The notes: generated by a model not told the origin, from the sequence alone. Numbered from the stretch's first letter, positions 33,261-44,510 are shown. The stretch: DNA of 64,000 nt from Chlamydomonas reinhardtii (GCF_000002595.2 NC_057013.1:3357087-3421086), one strand, 5' to 3'. Numbers and translations: made by a program.

Positions 33261-33911
33261 AGTGTGCACAAGTAAACTACACGTGTGCCTCAGAGGTGCC
33301 TCAGAGGTGCCTCACGTGTGCCGCAAAGCACACAGCACACACGTGTCCACTGCTCCAGATGTCATGTTCACACGCCCAACCCTCACCTGCCTCCCCCACT
33401 GCCCCCCTCCGCCAAGCCTCGCACCTCCAGTGTAGAGGTGTTGAGTCGGGGAGTGGCCAGACGAGAGGCGAACAGCCCCATGGAGCTGTCGTACTCCAGG
33501 GGTTGCGCGCCCGCGCCCGCGGGCAGAGACACACGGCCCGCGGGCCACCACGTGCCCTTCTCCCACTTGCTGGCCTATCGGGATCGCGTCGCGGCATGCC
33601 GTGGTTACAGCTGCGGCAGCAATGAGGGCGGCAGCGGTCCGTGGTGGTGGGCGGTATGCTTTGCCTACAGACTCCCCCCCCCCAACCCCCACCCCGCCAC
33701 ACACACGCCACCAATACCGTCACCACCAGCTGCCCGCACCTGCTCGAACCAGTGTGCCGGGTCTGTGAGCAAGGAGTGGTTCAGGGGGTGTTGGAACAGG
33801 ATGGGTGCGAACTGCATGCCCAGCTGCACCGCCTGAGCCCGGGGCACAGGGGTGCGCGGCGGCGGGCACAAGGGCGGCGGCTTGTAGGCAGCCCGCTCGG
33901 CGAAGGAGCAC
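29615..33911 (-). CDS. Vps62/DUF946-like protein with C-terminal membrane segments (partial model)
   Basis: A multi-exon minus-strand gene. Secure 5' exons are 33740..33911 (FAPILFQHPLNHSLLTDPAHW), 33425..33574 (TWWPAGRVSLPAGAG) and 33050..33146 (VDFDVVSGSEVRRRAVVDPV). Further exonic blocks: about 32760-32845 (FSYNYFYPWW), about 32540-32615 (NGCSNQLLATQVQ), about 32310-32375 (GDLVHVKLWVCEDD), about 31900-31975 (RVQFSPHGWLPEFDCDCE), about 31520-31620 (VRRLVTYSGDRSGLFSHSNW) and about 31075-31245. The order 'YAPv.y.HP', 'YwfFYp', 'GDw.HV.v', 'fs.Hgw', 'P..Y.g.gsH' matches Vps62/DUF946 proteins. Near the C-terminus, VDFLSFGSMLLILGQLTF (about 30565-30623) looks like a membrane helix and is followed by 30141-30235. 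The 5' start is missing, perhaps lost towards the assembly gap. Function unknown; the family match is from memory of its motif pattern. Confidence 0.5.
33168..33260. repeat. (TG)n microsatellite
   Basis: About 90 bp of almost pure TG repeat, just outside the exon starting at 33146 and so in an intron of the Vps62-like gene. Open frames through it are artefacts. Confidence 0.95.
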
Positions 33912-34240
33912 CTAGGGGAGGAAGCGGGGAACCGCGGGGGTTTGAGGGTCGGCAGAAAGGGAAAACGAGAAAGGAGTTTGATGGAGGCCACATAGTGGAA
34001 AGCGTGCCAACCGCCGCACACGGGGGCCTAAGGCGCCAAACTCAGCCCCTGCGCCCAGCTATCAGTGCCGACTGATCGTGGCCTGCATCGACGTTTGTTG
34101 TAGTCGATATCGAGGGGGGGGGGGCTCTCCTGGTCGATACATGCAAATTAGGCGGGGGGGTGCCCCCCCTGCGCCCCCCTCAAGCGGGGGAGGGACACCC
34201 TCCCCCTGCACCCCCTCCCATACGATTCTCTTAGCCCGCC

Positions 34241-34340
34241 NNNNNNNNNNNNNNNNNNNNNNNNNNNNNNNNNNNNNNNNNNNNNNNNNNNNNNNNNNNN
34301 NNNNNNNNNNNNNNNNNNNNNNNNNNNNNNNNNNNNNNNN
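34241..34340. other. Assembly gap (100 N)
   Basis: One hundred undetermined bases, flanked by very G- or C-rich sequence that probably defeated assembly. The length of exactly 100 suggests a placeholder rather than a measured gap. Confidence 0.98.
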
Positions 34341-34793
34341 GAGGGTTTCCCTCCCCCCGCCAGCGAGGAGGGGGTTCGCCGAGCTGGGTCGCCGAGCGTG
34401 CTAAAAGTTCACAGCACATCGTTATTGTGCATGACTTTGCTCACCGATTATATCAACAGATACAGCTGCTCGCACATATCTTGTAAGCTTTCATCCCAGC
34501 CGATCGGAACGAGCGCGCTCTGAAATTCTTGCAAGTGCGCGCTCTGGCAGGCCAGACTGTGTCGCTAATACATCGCACTGTAAGTTATAGCTGCGCACAT
34601 TCTCGAGGAAGCCAAGAAAGCGCAGTTACCGGCTTTGTTCATACGCTGCACTCGCTCTCGCGGCCTGGAAAGAAGATCACGTATACAGGAAGCTGCGACC
34701 AATCGATCATGCTAGTTGGTTCGAGCTGAATCGCGCTGTAGCGCAAACGCACCGGGTGCGTCACACTTTCCATGGCATATGTAGATAGCTGGG

Positions 34794-35030
34794 CTAACGA
34801 CGAGGCCTGCTCCGAACACTGCTTGGCTTTCGTGCGGACTCCGCCATCCAACAAACACCGCTGGTTGCATCGTAAACCTGAACGTACTTGGTACCGGATG
34901 CCGTGATGCTTTGCGTCCAGTCTTGCGTGACGTCATACCCCTTAGGAAGGTTGAAATCCACTGATTCTCCCATTGCACATGGCAACCGAATTGCGATTAG
35001 GCACAGGATGCCGAGCGCGAGCATGGTCAA
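34794..35030 (-). CDS. Small putative secreted protein (hypothetical)
   Basis: 78 codons starting MTMLALGILCLIAIRLPCAM, a good signal peptide, followed by a mature part with GYDVTQDWTQ and GTKYVQVYDAT. The end of the frame becomes Arg/Ser-rich and may read through a missed splice site. No family recognised. Confidence 0.35.
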   Translation of the reverse strand: MTMLALGILCLIAIRLPCAMGESVDFNLPKGYDVTQDWTQSITASGTKYVQVYDATSGVCWMAESARKPSSVRSRPRR

Positions 35031-35540
35031 AGTTCACTAACGTCGATAGGTGCATGTCTTGACGGTAATGACCATTACGCCATACCACGAGGCGAGTTTA
35101 GCCATTATCATTTACCATTGGGTCAATCGAGGGAGGCGCGAAGTCCGTCCTCGCAGCAGGCTTTTAAATTTGCCGGCTTGAGCTTACAGTAACGTTTAGT
35201 GTATATATGGAAGCTCGAATGAACTGCATTGAGAATGGATGCACTCTTCCGTCCAGACCCTTATCATTTGCATCAGGTGGCCAGTGGTCAAACCAACAAG
35301 CCGCCCAAAGAAGAAAAGCTACCAAGGATATAATACAGGATGAGTATTCCACTTCTTTCTGGACACGGCCCTTGCTTTCGGCAGACGCATGCCCTGGTGC
35401 ACACGGTTTCCTGCCCCTACCAATAATCAGCTTGCTACAACTAGAAAATAGCAACCATGCAAATACTCACGAGCTGTAGAGACGCAGCCTGAGCTTCCAG
35501 GAGCACCCTAGCTGTCAGAGCTGGCCGACCCTCGGGTCCG
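35031..35540. other. Intergenic, probable SEC14 gene promoter
   Basis: AT-richer than its neighbours, with no supported exon. It lies between the divergent small ORF and the SEC14-like start codon. Confidence 0.4.
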
Positions 35541-38500
35541 ATGTTTGCGCGCTTCCGCCACGACAAGGCCGCCGCGCCGCAAGGGCCGCCCCACAATGGC
35601 CACCATGGCGCAGGCGCGAAAGCTGGTCTAAATGCTCCATCGGACTCGCTGACACAGCCGCCACTGCGTTTTGCGGGGCGACGCGACTATGACATCGAGC
35701 CCGGCGCAGATGAGTGGGGCCTCACGCCAAACCAGCAGGTGCGTGCGAAAGGCGTAACGGGCACGATACCGGATTTTTCGTCAGAAGCTGGTACCCGGTC
35801 GTGATGGCTGCCTGTGTGAGCAGCGCTTCGTTGCTTCCCCCGCCTGGGCCCGTCGTCATCCTGTCCGCACCCTTGGCACGTCCCGCAACATGCCCTCTTT
35901 CAAACCCGAACACCACATATCCGCCCCACCTTGTGAGTGACAGGAGGCGGCTGTGGAGAGTTTCCGGCGGCAACTGGTGGACATTGACCCGCGGCTGTGG
36001 GACCCACAGCGACACGGTGTGTGGATGGGGAGTGGTTGGGAGGTAGTCAGAGATGCTGGTGCGTGTTGAGGGCGCAGGCCTCCGTCCGGTGAACACACGT
36101 GCTCATGGGCTGGCTGAGGGGGTGCTGGTCCCTTGCCTTGCCTTCTGACTGCAAGAATGGTGAGTGACACAGTGCGGCGTTTGTGCCCCTGCCGCCCCCC
36201 TGGGGACGACAGACTTCTTCACGCTCCGCCGCTTCCTGCGCGCCCGCTCCTACCACACGGCCCGGGCTGTGGACATGTGGCGGGCGCACCTGGAGTGGCG
36301 GCAGGCCAATGACGTGGACAGAGTGCTGCAGGTAGGGGGGCGGGTGGGTGGCTGGTGGCAGCGGGCGACCGGTGGTGGTGGAGAAGGTGTGTGCTCAGCT
36401 GCTAATAACTCGGCCGTCAAGGTGACATCACACGTGGTGTACCGGAGTGTCTCCTCATCAGGAGCCCGCCAAACAACATAACACGTTCATTCACAGCAGA
36501 ATCGAATTCACATGGACACACGCACACAAGTTAGGCATGTGACTTCGGCCGCTGCCGCCGCCGCTGCCTGTAGGACTTCTCATTCCCGGAGCGTGGAGAG
36601 TTCCTGCGGCACGCGCCTCAGGGCTACTACCACACCGACCGGCAGGTGGTTGCGGTGCGGTGCGGTGCGGTGCGGTGCGGTGAGGGGAGGGGAGGTGCGG
36701 TGCGGTGAGGGGAGGTGCGGTGAGGGGAGGGGAGGGGAGGTGCGGTGCGGTGAGGGGAGGTGCGGTGAGGTGCGGTGCGGTGCGGTGAGGGGAGGTGAAA
36801 TGTGGCAGTGGCTGCCGCCCACCAGCAGGGTTACCGCCAGCTTCCCTGGGGCTGCCGGTAGCAACGCCAAGTAGACTTCTTAGGCGCATACACCACACAC
36901 GGCACCACACATCCTCCTCGCACGCACGCACGCACACACGCGGCAGGGCCGGCCGGTGTACGTGCAGCTGCTGGGCTCGGCGGACCTGGGCGCACTCAGG
37001 CGCATAGCCACTGAGGAGCGAATGTTCAGGTGCGGGTGCGGTCGGGGGGGGGGGGGGGCATATGCCCAATGGAGCCGCACGAGCAGGTCCCATCATCATT
37101 GGGTTCGAACTGGCTGCAGGTGGGGCGGGGCAGTGGTGCGGGCGCAGCGCGGGGTGGTGAATCTACCTACGGGTTTAGGCTCCTGCCCGTGCACCTATAG
37201 ACCTATCTTGTGGCGGGCCGTGGTCAGCGCGGAGTACCGGCACGGCGGCATCTAACTACAGGTCTTTTGGCCTTAGCCTGATACCCACACGGTGTATGTA
37301 TGGGCGCTGTCGTGCTGCCGCTGCCGCTGCCTCGCACAGGTTCATGGTCCATGAGCACGAGTACGTCTGCAAGGTAGGTGTGCGGGCGGGGGAAGCAGGA
37401 TTGGGTTGGCGCACAAACTAGGATACGCAGCATCACGGCGGGGTTGCAACCCCAGGTTTACCACTTGGGAGGCCACTCGGCAGGCCACACACATCCGGTC
37501 GGCGCCTCGCCACCATCCCGCCACCCAGCCACCCCGCCGCGCCGCCGCGCCGCCGCCACCTGCTGCAGGTGATTCTGCCGCTGTGCTCGCGGCTGGCGGG
37601 GCGGCACGTGGACACCATATTCAACATCGTGGACGTCAAGGGCGAGTGCCATGCAGGGGGGGTTGCAGGCGGGGAGATGCAGGGGTGGCGGGTGCAGGGT
37701 GGGGAAATGCAGGGGGGCGGGGACTACTGGGTGGGTGCGCACAGCAGGCTGACACGGGGTGGTTGTCACTCATAGAAGCCCGTTGTGACCCTGGGGCCCT
37801 GGCAGGCCTGCGTCTGAGTCAGCTGACGTCGGACACACTGCGGTTCTTCCAGCGGGTGACCAAGACCGACCAGGTGGGTGGAGGACCGGCCGTGACGCAG
37901 CATGCATCCGCGCCACAGCAAAAAAGCCGTTAGTTCGCCCGTAACGCCATCGCTTTGCATCGCTCACAAGTTCGGTATATACATGAATAGCGCTGCGCTG
38001 TGCCTGCTAGCCCCCTGCATGCCATCACACACGCATACACTCCTCCTTGCACCTACCCACGAGCACGCACACCCCACAGGACCACTACCCGGAGATGCTT
38101 GCGCATGTGGCTGTCGTCAACGCGCCGCCCGTGTTCCGACTGGTGTGGGGCATGGTGCGGCGCTTCCTGGAGCCACGCACACAGAGCAAGATACAGGCGC
38201 GTGCGGGCGCGGGGCCCGGAGGAACTAAGGCGGCGGAGGAATCAAGGCGGCTGTGTGCACGTCCACCCGCCCGTCACTTACCGCAACGGCGTGTGATGTA
38301 GCCCCCACACTGCACTTGTCATAGGTCACCTAGTCGTGTAATCCCCCTGATGTGATTCACAGACAGCTCCAAGCCTACTTGTTGCGCAAGGGCGTGTTGT
38401 TAATCATCTTGCTCATCCCACCTCCGCCCCCATGCATACAGATCCTGGGCCCCAACTACCTGTCCGCACTGGAGCAGTGGATTGAGCCCGACAACCTCCT

Positions 38501-41095
38501 GCCCCTGTTCGTGAGGGAGGGCGCGGCGGCGGCGGCAGCAGCGGCGGAGCACCAGCACCACCACTGGCGCCGCCACAGCAGCGGCGGTGTGGTCGGGGAG
38601 GAGGCGGCGGCGGCGGCGCGGCTGGAGGAGGCCGCCCGACAGCTGGAGGGCAATGAGGGGCCGTGGCGCGACCTGATGCTCTATGTGAGCAGCAGCTCAT
38701 TGCAGCGCTTGCTCATGGGCAGACATGATCCTCTATAATTTAGGGGTTTGTTGATGATGTATGAGGAGTTTAACCTACGTCCTGCGCTGCCGATACGTTG
38801 CTGTGCCATCGCTACGCACGGTATACAAATGCCACTGCTGTGACACTTGCATGCAGGAGCGGCTGGGCCTGGACTTGCAACAGCTCAAGGCCGGACTGCC
38901 GCCACCACCACCACCACCACCAGCTGCTGCCGCTGCTACTCCTCAGCCTCAGACTCACCCTGAGACTCTGCCTCAGCCGGAACTCGCTGCACCCGTGCCG
39001 TTGCCGGCTGCGGAGCCGGTAGCCACTGCCGCAGCTGTGGACGGCCTCAGGACGTCGGCGCCACTGCGGCTGCCGGTGCCAGCACTCACAGGCGCTGGCG
39101 CAGCGGACGGCCTGCCCCTGCGACCGCTGCGCCAGCAGGAGGAGGCCGGGGGGGAGGGGCCGGCGTCGGCATCGGAGTCTGAGCCAGCAGGGCAGGAGGG
39201 CTGTCTGGACGGCGGGCAGGGACCTGTCCGCAGCTGGGCTGACCTGGAAGAGCTGCGCAGTGGGGTTGGGGGGCTTGGAGGTAGTGGGCTTGGGGGTGGG
39301 GGGTCGTACCGCTCGTCGCGGCACCGCCGCCACAGCCGCCACCACGGCCACCACGGCCACGGCCACGGCGGCCACCAGCACGGGCAGAAGCACCACAGGC
39401 ACCCGCAACAGCAACAGCAACAGCAACAACAACAAACGCATGGTCAGCAGCGGATCTGGCAAGCCGGTGGCGAGGTGGAGGAGGGCGGGGATGTGGATGA
39501 GGGCGGTACCGTGAGTGAGGGCGCTGACCAGGAGGCCGGCGGGTGGGCAGGCATGCGGCGGACGCAGCAGCACGCAACGCCGGCGGCGTCACAGGCGGCG
39601 GAGGAGGCGCCGAAGGGTCTGTTGCATCTCACGGCGCTGCGTGCGTCACCGGGAGACGGGCCCGCTGTGTCTGCTGACATCACACCCATGCCGGCTGCCG
39701 CAGCTGGTGAGCTCATCTCTGCCCACGGCGCTTGCGGGGCTTCTGCGGCGGCCGACACAGCGCCGTGCTCCCCCGCGGGCACCCTGCCCCTCCGTGCGCC
39801 CACCACGACCACGGCCGCCACCACCGCAACGGCCAGTCCCGCACCCACTGCGGCCCTGAGCTCCAGCAGTGCCGCCTCCCTGCCAGCAGCAACACCCGCA
39901 GCAGCAGCACCCGCAGCAGCAGTACCTGCGGTGCAGACAGGAGCAGCGGGGCGTGCGCACATGACAGAGCCGCATGACGCACTGGGCGGCAGGTCTGCGT
40001 CGCAGACTGGCGGCGCCGGTGGCAGCAGCATGAGTGGCGGCAGCAACGACGGGAGCACAGCCAGTAGCTACAGCAGTGGCGGCAGCAGCAGTCGGGCGCT
40101 GATGCACAGGGTAGTTAGGGTGCAACAGCTGATGGCGGCGGCGGTGGCAGCGGCAGCCCCGGGCCATGCTGCTGCACCCATAGCCGCATCCCTGCCGCCG
40201 CCGCCGCCTCTGCTGACGCTACCCCATTCCTATCAGATGCCGCTGCTGCAGCCACACGGGGTGGGCCGGCGGCACACCGCACCGCCCGAGGAGCCGCAGC
40301 CCGCCGCCGCGGCGGCGTCAGGGCCGGATGCGGCTGCAGCGGGCGCGGCGGGGGCGGCGGGTCGGGGGTTGGTGGCTGAGGGCAGCCTGCTGCACCGGGT
40401 CCAGGTCGGTGGCGTGTGTGTATATGTGTGTGTGTGTGTGGGGGGGTGTAGATGCTAGCCCAAGCTAGGGGGGAGCGAGAGAGGCCCACCACTGACCATA
40501 GTTGTAATCGGAAGCTAGGGGCATGGTGGCATGGGCGGTGGAAGGGTGGACGGAACCCTGATAGCAGCAGGCCCCGATGGCCCCTGCTTGATGCGTGTCC
40601 TTCGCCAGTCCGCTCCACCCATACTCCCTCCTCACCGGCCCCCTGCACCAGGTGTTGGAGGTGGGTCTGGACGCCTGCCTGGCCGCTAGCTGCCTGGCCC
40701 TGCAGCAGCTGGCGGAGCTCAGGCAGCAGCAGCGGCAGCGGCACCAGCAGCAGGTGGAGCAGCAGGCGCACGCACTGGCGCCGGCATGCCCACTGCCTCC
40801 AGCTACTGCCACTGCCGCAGCAGCAGGCTACGTCGGGTCAGGCAGGGTCTGGTGCAGAGAGGGCGCGCCAGGCGCTGGCAGCAGCGGCAACACTGCTGGT
40901 CCCCCGGCACCATTGCCCGCCGCAGCACTGGCAGCAGCGGCTGTAGCAGGAAGCCAGGACTGCAGCTTGGGTGGCACTGGCCGGCAGCAGGGCAGCATCC
41001 GGACGCTGATGCCGCCGCCTGACTCGCCGCCGCCACCGGGGCGCTGCGGTGACCCCACGTGCCCCGGCTGTGGGAGCGGCTGCGCGGTGATGTGA
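35541..41095 (+). CDS. SEC14-like CRAL-TRIO lipid-transfer protein with CaaX-like C-terminus
   Basis: Twelve exons: 35541..35738, 35944..36016, 36213..36331, 36574..36645, 36947..37029, 37340..37373, 37569..37641, 37806..37873, 38080..38196, 38442..38684, 38857..40404, 40652..41095; about 1023 aa. Exon 3 holds the CRAL-TRIO N-terminal helix block, DFFTLRRFLRAR. Exons 4-10 hold the lipid-binding fold: GYYHTD, GRPVYVQLLG, TIFNIVDVKGL, DHYPEMLAHVAVVNAPPVF and ILGPNYLSALEQW. SEC14 proteins exchange phosphatidylinositol with other lipids at membranes. Exon 11 is a 516-residue disordered Ala/Gln/His-rich insert. The protein ends CGDPTCPGCGSGCAVM; CAVM fits a CaaX farnesylation box, suggesting a lipid anchor (inference). 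Introns 7 and 9 appear to use GC donors. Confidence 0.88.
36648..36800 (+). repeat. G-rich minisatellite in SEC14 intron
   Basis: Alternating GCGGT and GAGGG units over about 150 bp within the intron after exon 4. The plus strand has many G2-G4 runs and could form G-quadruplexes in the transcript. Confidence 0.85.
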
Positions 41096-42540
41096 AGTGA
41101 CTCTATCGATAGACTGGTCGTGCTGTATTGCACTAGGCTGGCCATTGGCGGTGCCACGAGGTGAGGCATTGTTTGGCACGCTATGGCATATGGTGGCACT
41201 ACTCCAGAGGCACGTGGTATCCAGAGATGTGTGCATGATACGGTAGGTGAGGCGACGATGGGCCCGCAGCTCTATCTATAGGAAGAGTCCAAGAATGGTG
41301 ATCAAGCCTAGTTGCTCATGATGCATTCTTGCTGAGATGCGTTGTTCCGTGGCAAGGGCTTAGTGGCTCACGCTCTCGCCATTGTCATGCCCCAACGTGC
41401 GTGCATGCCGCGTGGTGGGACAGTGGCCGTCAGGTTGACGAAACCTTTGCAAGCTGCACAGGTCGTGACACCATATGCCTGTTCAAGACTTCAAGTTCCA
41501 CTCATCAGGCCATTACAACAGGAGCCAAACTCTCGGCATCACCTAGTTAGTTCCACCACTGCACCTGCAGACTACACCCAACCAACCTTGCAGAACCCCT
41601 TAAACAACCGCCCAATGCTCGAAGTTCTATGCGGCACAATCTCGCACGTGCCGCCCACGGGCAACACTTGCCGGCAGCCACTGTGTGTGAGCCCATCTTC
41701 AGGGCTGCCCCATCACCGCGTCGGCTCCTGCTTTCGTATCGCCCCAACCTGCAATTAATGATCCCTCGCGTCATGGCCAATTGTTCACGTCAAGACTTAT
41801 GGCACGCAGTCCGGCGCTCTTCCTTCACACTTCCTTGCTATTGGATGCGGATTACAATTGAAGGGACAGCCCGACAAGCGGGGGCACGCCGTACCCACGC
41901 CGCGAAGGGCCATCTGCGACCCAGAGAAACAACACCCGCCCCCTGGTTGGCTGCCGACCTTCTTAGTGTTACGCACATGAGTCGAAGCCAAGCCGAAGCC
42001 CGCCACAGCCCCACCGCCACGTAGCTATTCCCGTAGTTTCCTGCGCTAAACCTACGCTCTCACCTAAGTCACCAAGTACAGAGTCAGCCCACATCTAGGT
42101 CCCACAAGTCCACTGACAGTCTACGGATGCATCCGGGGGAAGCTCTAGGTGCTAGCTCAGGAGTGTGCCTGTTGGCATTCTCACGGCTGCACGCCCCACG
42201 CACATGAAAATTGACACACACAAGACCATCACACCCGCGCGCCCCAAAATGGCACGATGCCGCCCTTACGCATATGGCACTGGACACGCGCTTCACGCCC
42301 TAAGGCGCTGGCAGCAACTGGCTGCCATTAAGCAACGTAGGTGTGTATCGCCGTATTCATGGCGCTACCGCCACACCGCTACCGCATCACCGTCGTGCAT
42401 GGCTCCCCCGCCTGCGCCCCGTCCGCACGCCCGTTACACCCAGCACCCATCGAGCGGTCCTGTATCTATCAGTGCCGACTGCCGGATGGCGCTGCAACGG
42501 GTCGCGCCCGAATCGCCAATGCTCATTCGAACGCATGCCA
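40339..42540. repeat. Segmental duplication C, copy 1 (SEC14 3' end and flank)
   Basis: Matches 46241-48265 in direct orientation. Includes the end of exon 11, intron 11, exon 12 and about 1.4 kb of downstream sequence. Copy 1 carries an extra 187 bp at 41837-42023. Confidence 0.93.
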
Positions 42541-42784
42541 GCACTCAAGCATTTCCTGCCAATGTCTCCTGGGCCCGAAAGCCCCATGCAACCTGTGTCG
42601 ATGTTCCCCCCGACATCCCCCAAGACCCTTTCCGTTCTTGGTCTGGAAACCCAGGCAGCCGTCAGATGACAGCAACTACATACACTCCCTTGCCGGCCCA
42701 TGCTTCTAGCAGCATACTATGAGCCTGCCTCGGCAACCCCCAAGACCCTTTCCACTCTCGGTTCTCCAGAGCCCGGAAACCCTG
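41096..42784. other. SEC14 downstream flank, no gene recognised
   Basis: Most of it belongs to duplication C. Short frames have no motif. 42541-42784 is single-copy and leads into the palindrome. Confidence 0.45.
41837..42023. repeat. 187-bp insertion present in only one duplicate
   Basis: The hexamer GCTATT occurs at both ends of this segment (41837-41842 and 42024-42029), while copy 2 has a single GCTATT (47749-47754). It therefore looks like an insertion with a 6-bp target duplication, or a precise deletion from copy 2. No coding capacity. Confidence 0.7.
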
Positions 42785-42918
42785 TGCCGATAAGAAGGAG
42801 CCGTAAGGTACCGGGCGCGGGGAGGGCAGGGGCAGGGACGGGGATCAGCTGCCCCTGATCCCCGTCCCTGCCCCTGCCCTCCCCACGCCCGGTACCTTAC
42901 GGCTCCTTCTTATCGGCA
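42785..42918. repeat. Near-perfect 134-bp palindrome overlapping a stop codon
   Basis: Arms 42785-42848 and 42855-42918 are 64-bp reverse complements with one mismatch, around a 6-base loop. The right arm contains the last seven codons and stop of the minus-strand gene ending at 42897; the left arm is an inverted copy of that gene end in its 3' UTR. The transcript would fold into a very stable hairpin across its stop codon. Confidence 0.92.
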
Positions 42919-43472
42919 TCCACGTCCACGTCCTTCTTCACGTCCACGTCCTTCTTCTTCTCAGCGTCCTTCTGCAGGCTGTCGCGGTAGGCCTGGTTAT
43001 CTGCATGGAAGACGATGTCCACCGGACTCTTGGCCTGCTCAGCGCGCACGCGATCAATGGCAGCGCTCTGCTGCGCGGCCTGGATGCTGGCGTCCGCGCG
43101 CACGCGATAAATGGCAGCGCTCTGCTGCGCGGCCTGGATGCTGGCGTCCGCGTGCTCGCGATAAATGGCAGCCCTCTGCTGCGCGGCCTGGATGCTGGCG
43201 TCCGCGCGCACGCGATAAATATCAGCGCTATGCCTGATGGCCTGAACCTCCGCTTTGAGCTTTAATTCGGCCGCGCGATTGGTGACGTGGTAGGCGACCT
43301 CGTAGGCGAGTCCAAAAGTGCCCACAGCAACGAAAGCGCCTTGAAAGACTTGCGCGACGCCGGGCTGAGGAGGCTGCGGAGCAGGCTCAGGAGCAGGCTG
43401 AACAGCCGACTGCGCAGGACGCGGCCCACGAAAACTCGCCAATCCAGTCTTCCAGTGTAGCCACATCAGCAC
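42897..43472 (-). CDS. Unknown protein with membrane segment and 17-residue tandem repeats
   Basis: 191 aa. After a Pro/Gln-rich N-terminus comes a hydrophobic stretch, VFQGAFVAVGTFGLAYEVAY, a plausible membrane helix. Then follow about four copies of a 17-residue unit, ASIQAAQQSAAIYRVRAD with variants, encoded by 51-bp repeats (about 43045-43245). These predict a long helix or coiled coil. The tail is highly charged (DAEKKKDVDVKKDVDV). A single exon is assumed; the first codons may instead be spliced from an upstream exon. No family recognised; a membrane-anchored rod is the simplest reading. Confidence 0.6.
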   Translation of the reverse strand: MLMWLHWKTGLASFRGPRPAQSAVQPAPEPAPQPPQPGVAQVFQGAFVAVGTFGLAYEVAYHVTNRAAELKLKAEVQAIRHSADIYRVRADASIQAAQQRAAIYREHADASIQAAQQSAAIYRVRADASIQAAQQSAAIDRVRAEQAKSPVDIVFHADNQAYRDSLQKDAEKKKDVDVKKDVDVDADKKEP

Positions 43473-44510
43473 ATCTGTATGGCTATCTGTAAATACACTT
43501 GTCGCTTACTAAAAGAGTGCAGTAGCGCGTCTTCAGGAGCATTTAGGAGGCCCGCGACCAGCCAGCTAATGACTCCCCCGGAACGAGGGCGATGGGCCCC
43601 ATGCATAAGTTTCTGTTGAACTGCCACTGGCACCTGAAGGCCCAATATAAAATCTCAACAATATTATTTGCTTGGAGATTCAATCAAAATCAGCCGGCGC
43701 TATCTCATGCTATCTCGCGCTTTAGTGAGGGAGCGACTAAGCGTATTGCTCGCTCGCTGACGCTATTCTATCACTAGCCTAATAATATGTATTGCGAGTA
43801 TTAACTACAGCAATAACAAATCGCCAAAAAGGATGCCCGGAAGCAGGTAAGTTGAAAGGTCGCTGAACAGCTGAGGTACCAATGATTCGCGCTCTGGGTG
43901 AGTTTGCAGCCTTAATTTGTGCAACAATCAGGCCATGGAAAGCGTAAGGTCCTTGGGGAGCATATTACGAGTCGTGCAAGCCAGGGCCAACCCTGTTGCA
44001 AGGAGACATGCAAGTTGGTAGCCTTAAGGTCCTTACTGATAATTGTGTTAATCAGCTTTGTAATCAGCTTTAAGATGGAAAAGGCGGTTGGAATTTGCGA
44101 AAGTTTGCGGACAGGTCGCGCCCCCCTGGCAATGCTCCTCATCGTTCCCGAGCTGGGAGCTCCATCAAGCACAAGAGCTGAGATCAGTTGGTGCTGCAAC
44201 GTCCACTGCCAATCGCACCCCAAAGCGCGACGGGCGCCGAGCTCACAGCTCGCCTCTCCCGCGGTACTTATATGTGCTTTGGGCCACACGCTTACAGCTC
44301 TTATCTTCGAGCTAGGAGCTCGCTTTCACAGTCGCGCCGACTACTAATTTGCGTCCTCCGCACCACGCGACCCCAAGCTGACAGCTCATAATACACATAT
44401 AGCGCTGAATAACAATGACAATAGCTCTGACCGCGGTCAACAACGGGCCCGGCAAGCAACTGCGAACATCCCTCAGTGTCACGAGGGGTCTTCAGCTTCA
44501 ATCAGCCGCA
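43473..44510. other. Intergenic with repeated AGCT-rich motifs
   Basis: No supported gene. Four small palindromic motifs of the form GAGCT-spacer-AGCTC occur near 44150, 44240, 44310 and 44380. Confidence 0.4.

Noticed and set aside
33164-33625. Cys/Val-rich open frames on both strands
   Set aside because: They run through the (TG)n microsatellite and flanking exons of the opposite strand; no real protein signal.
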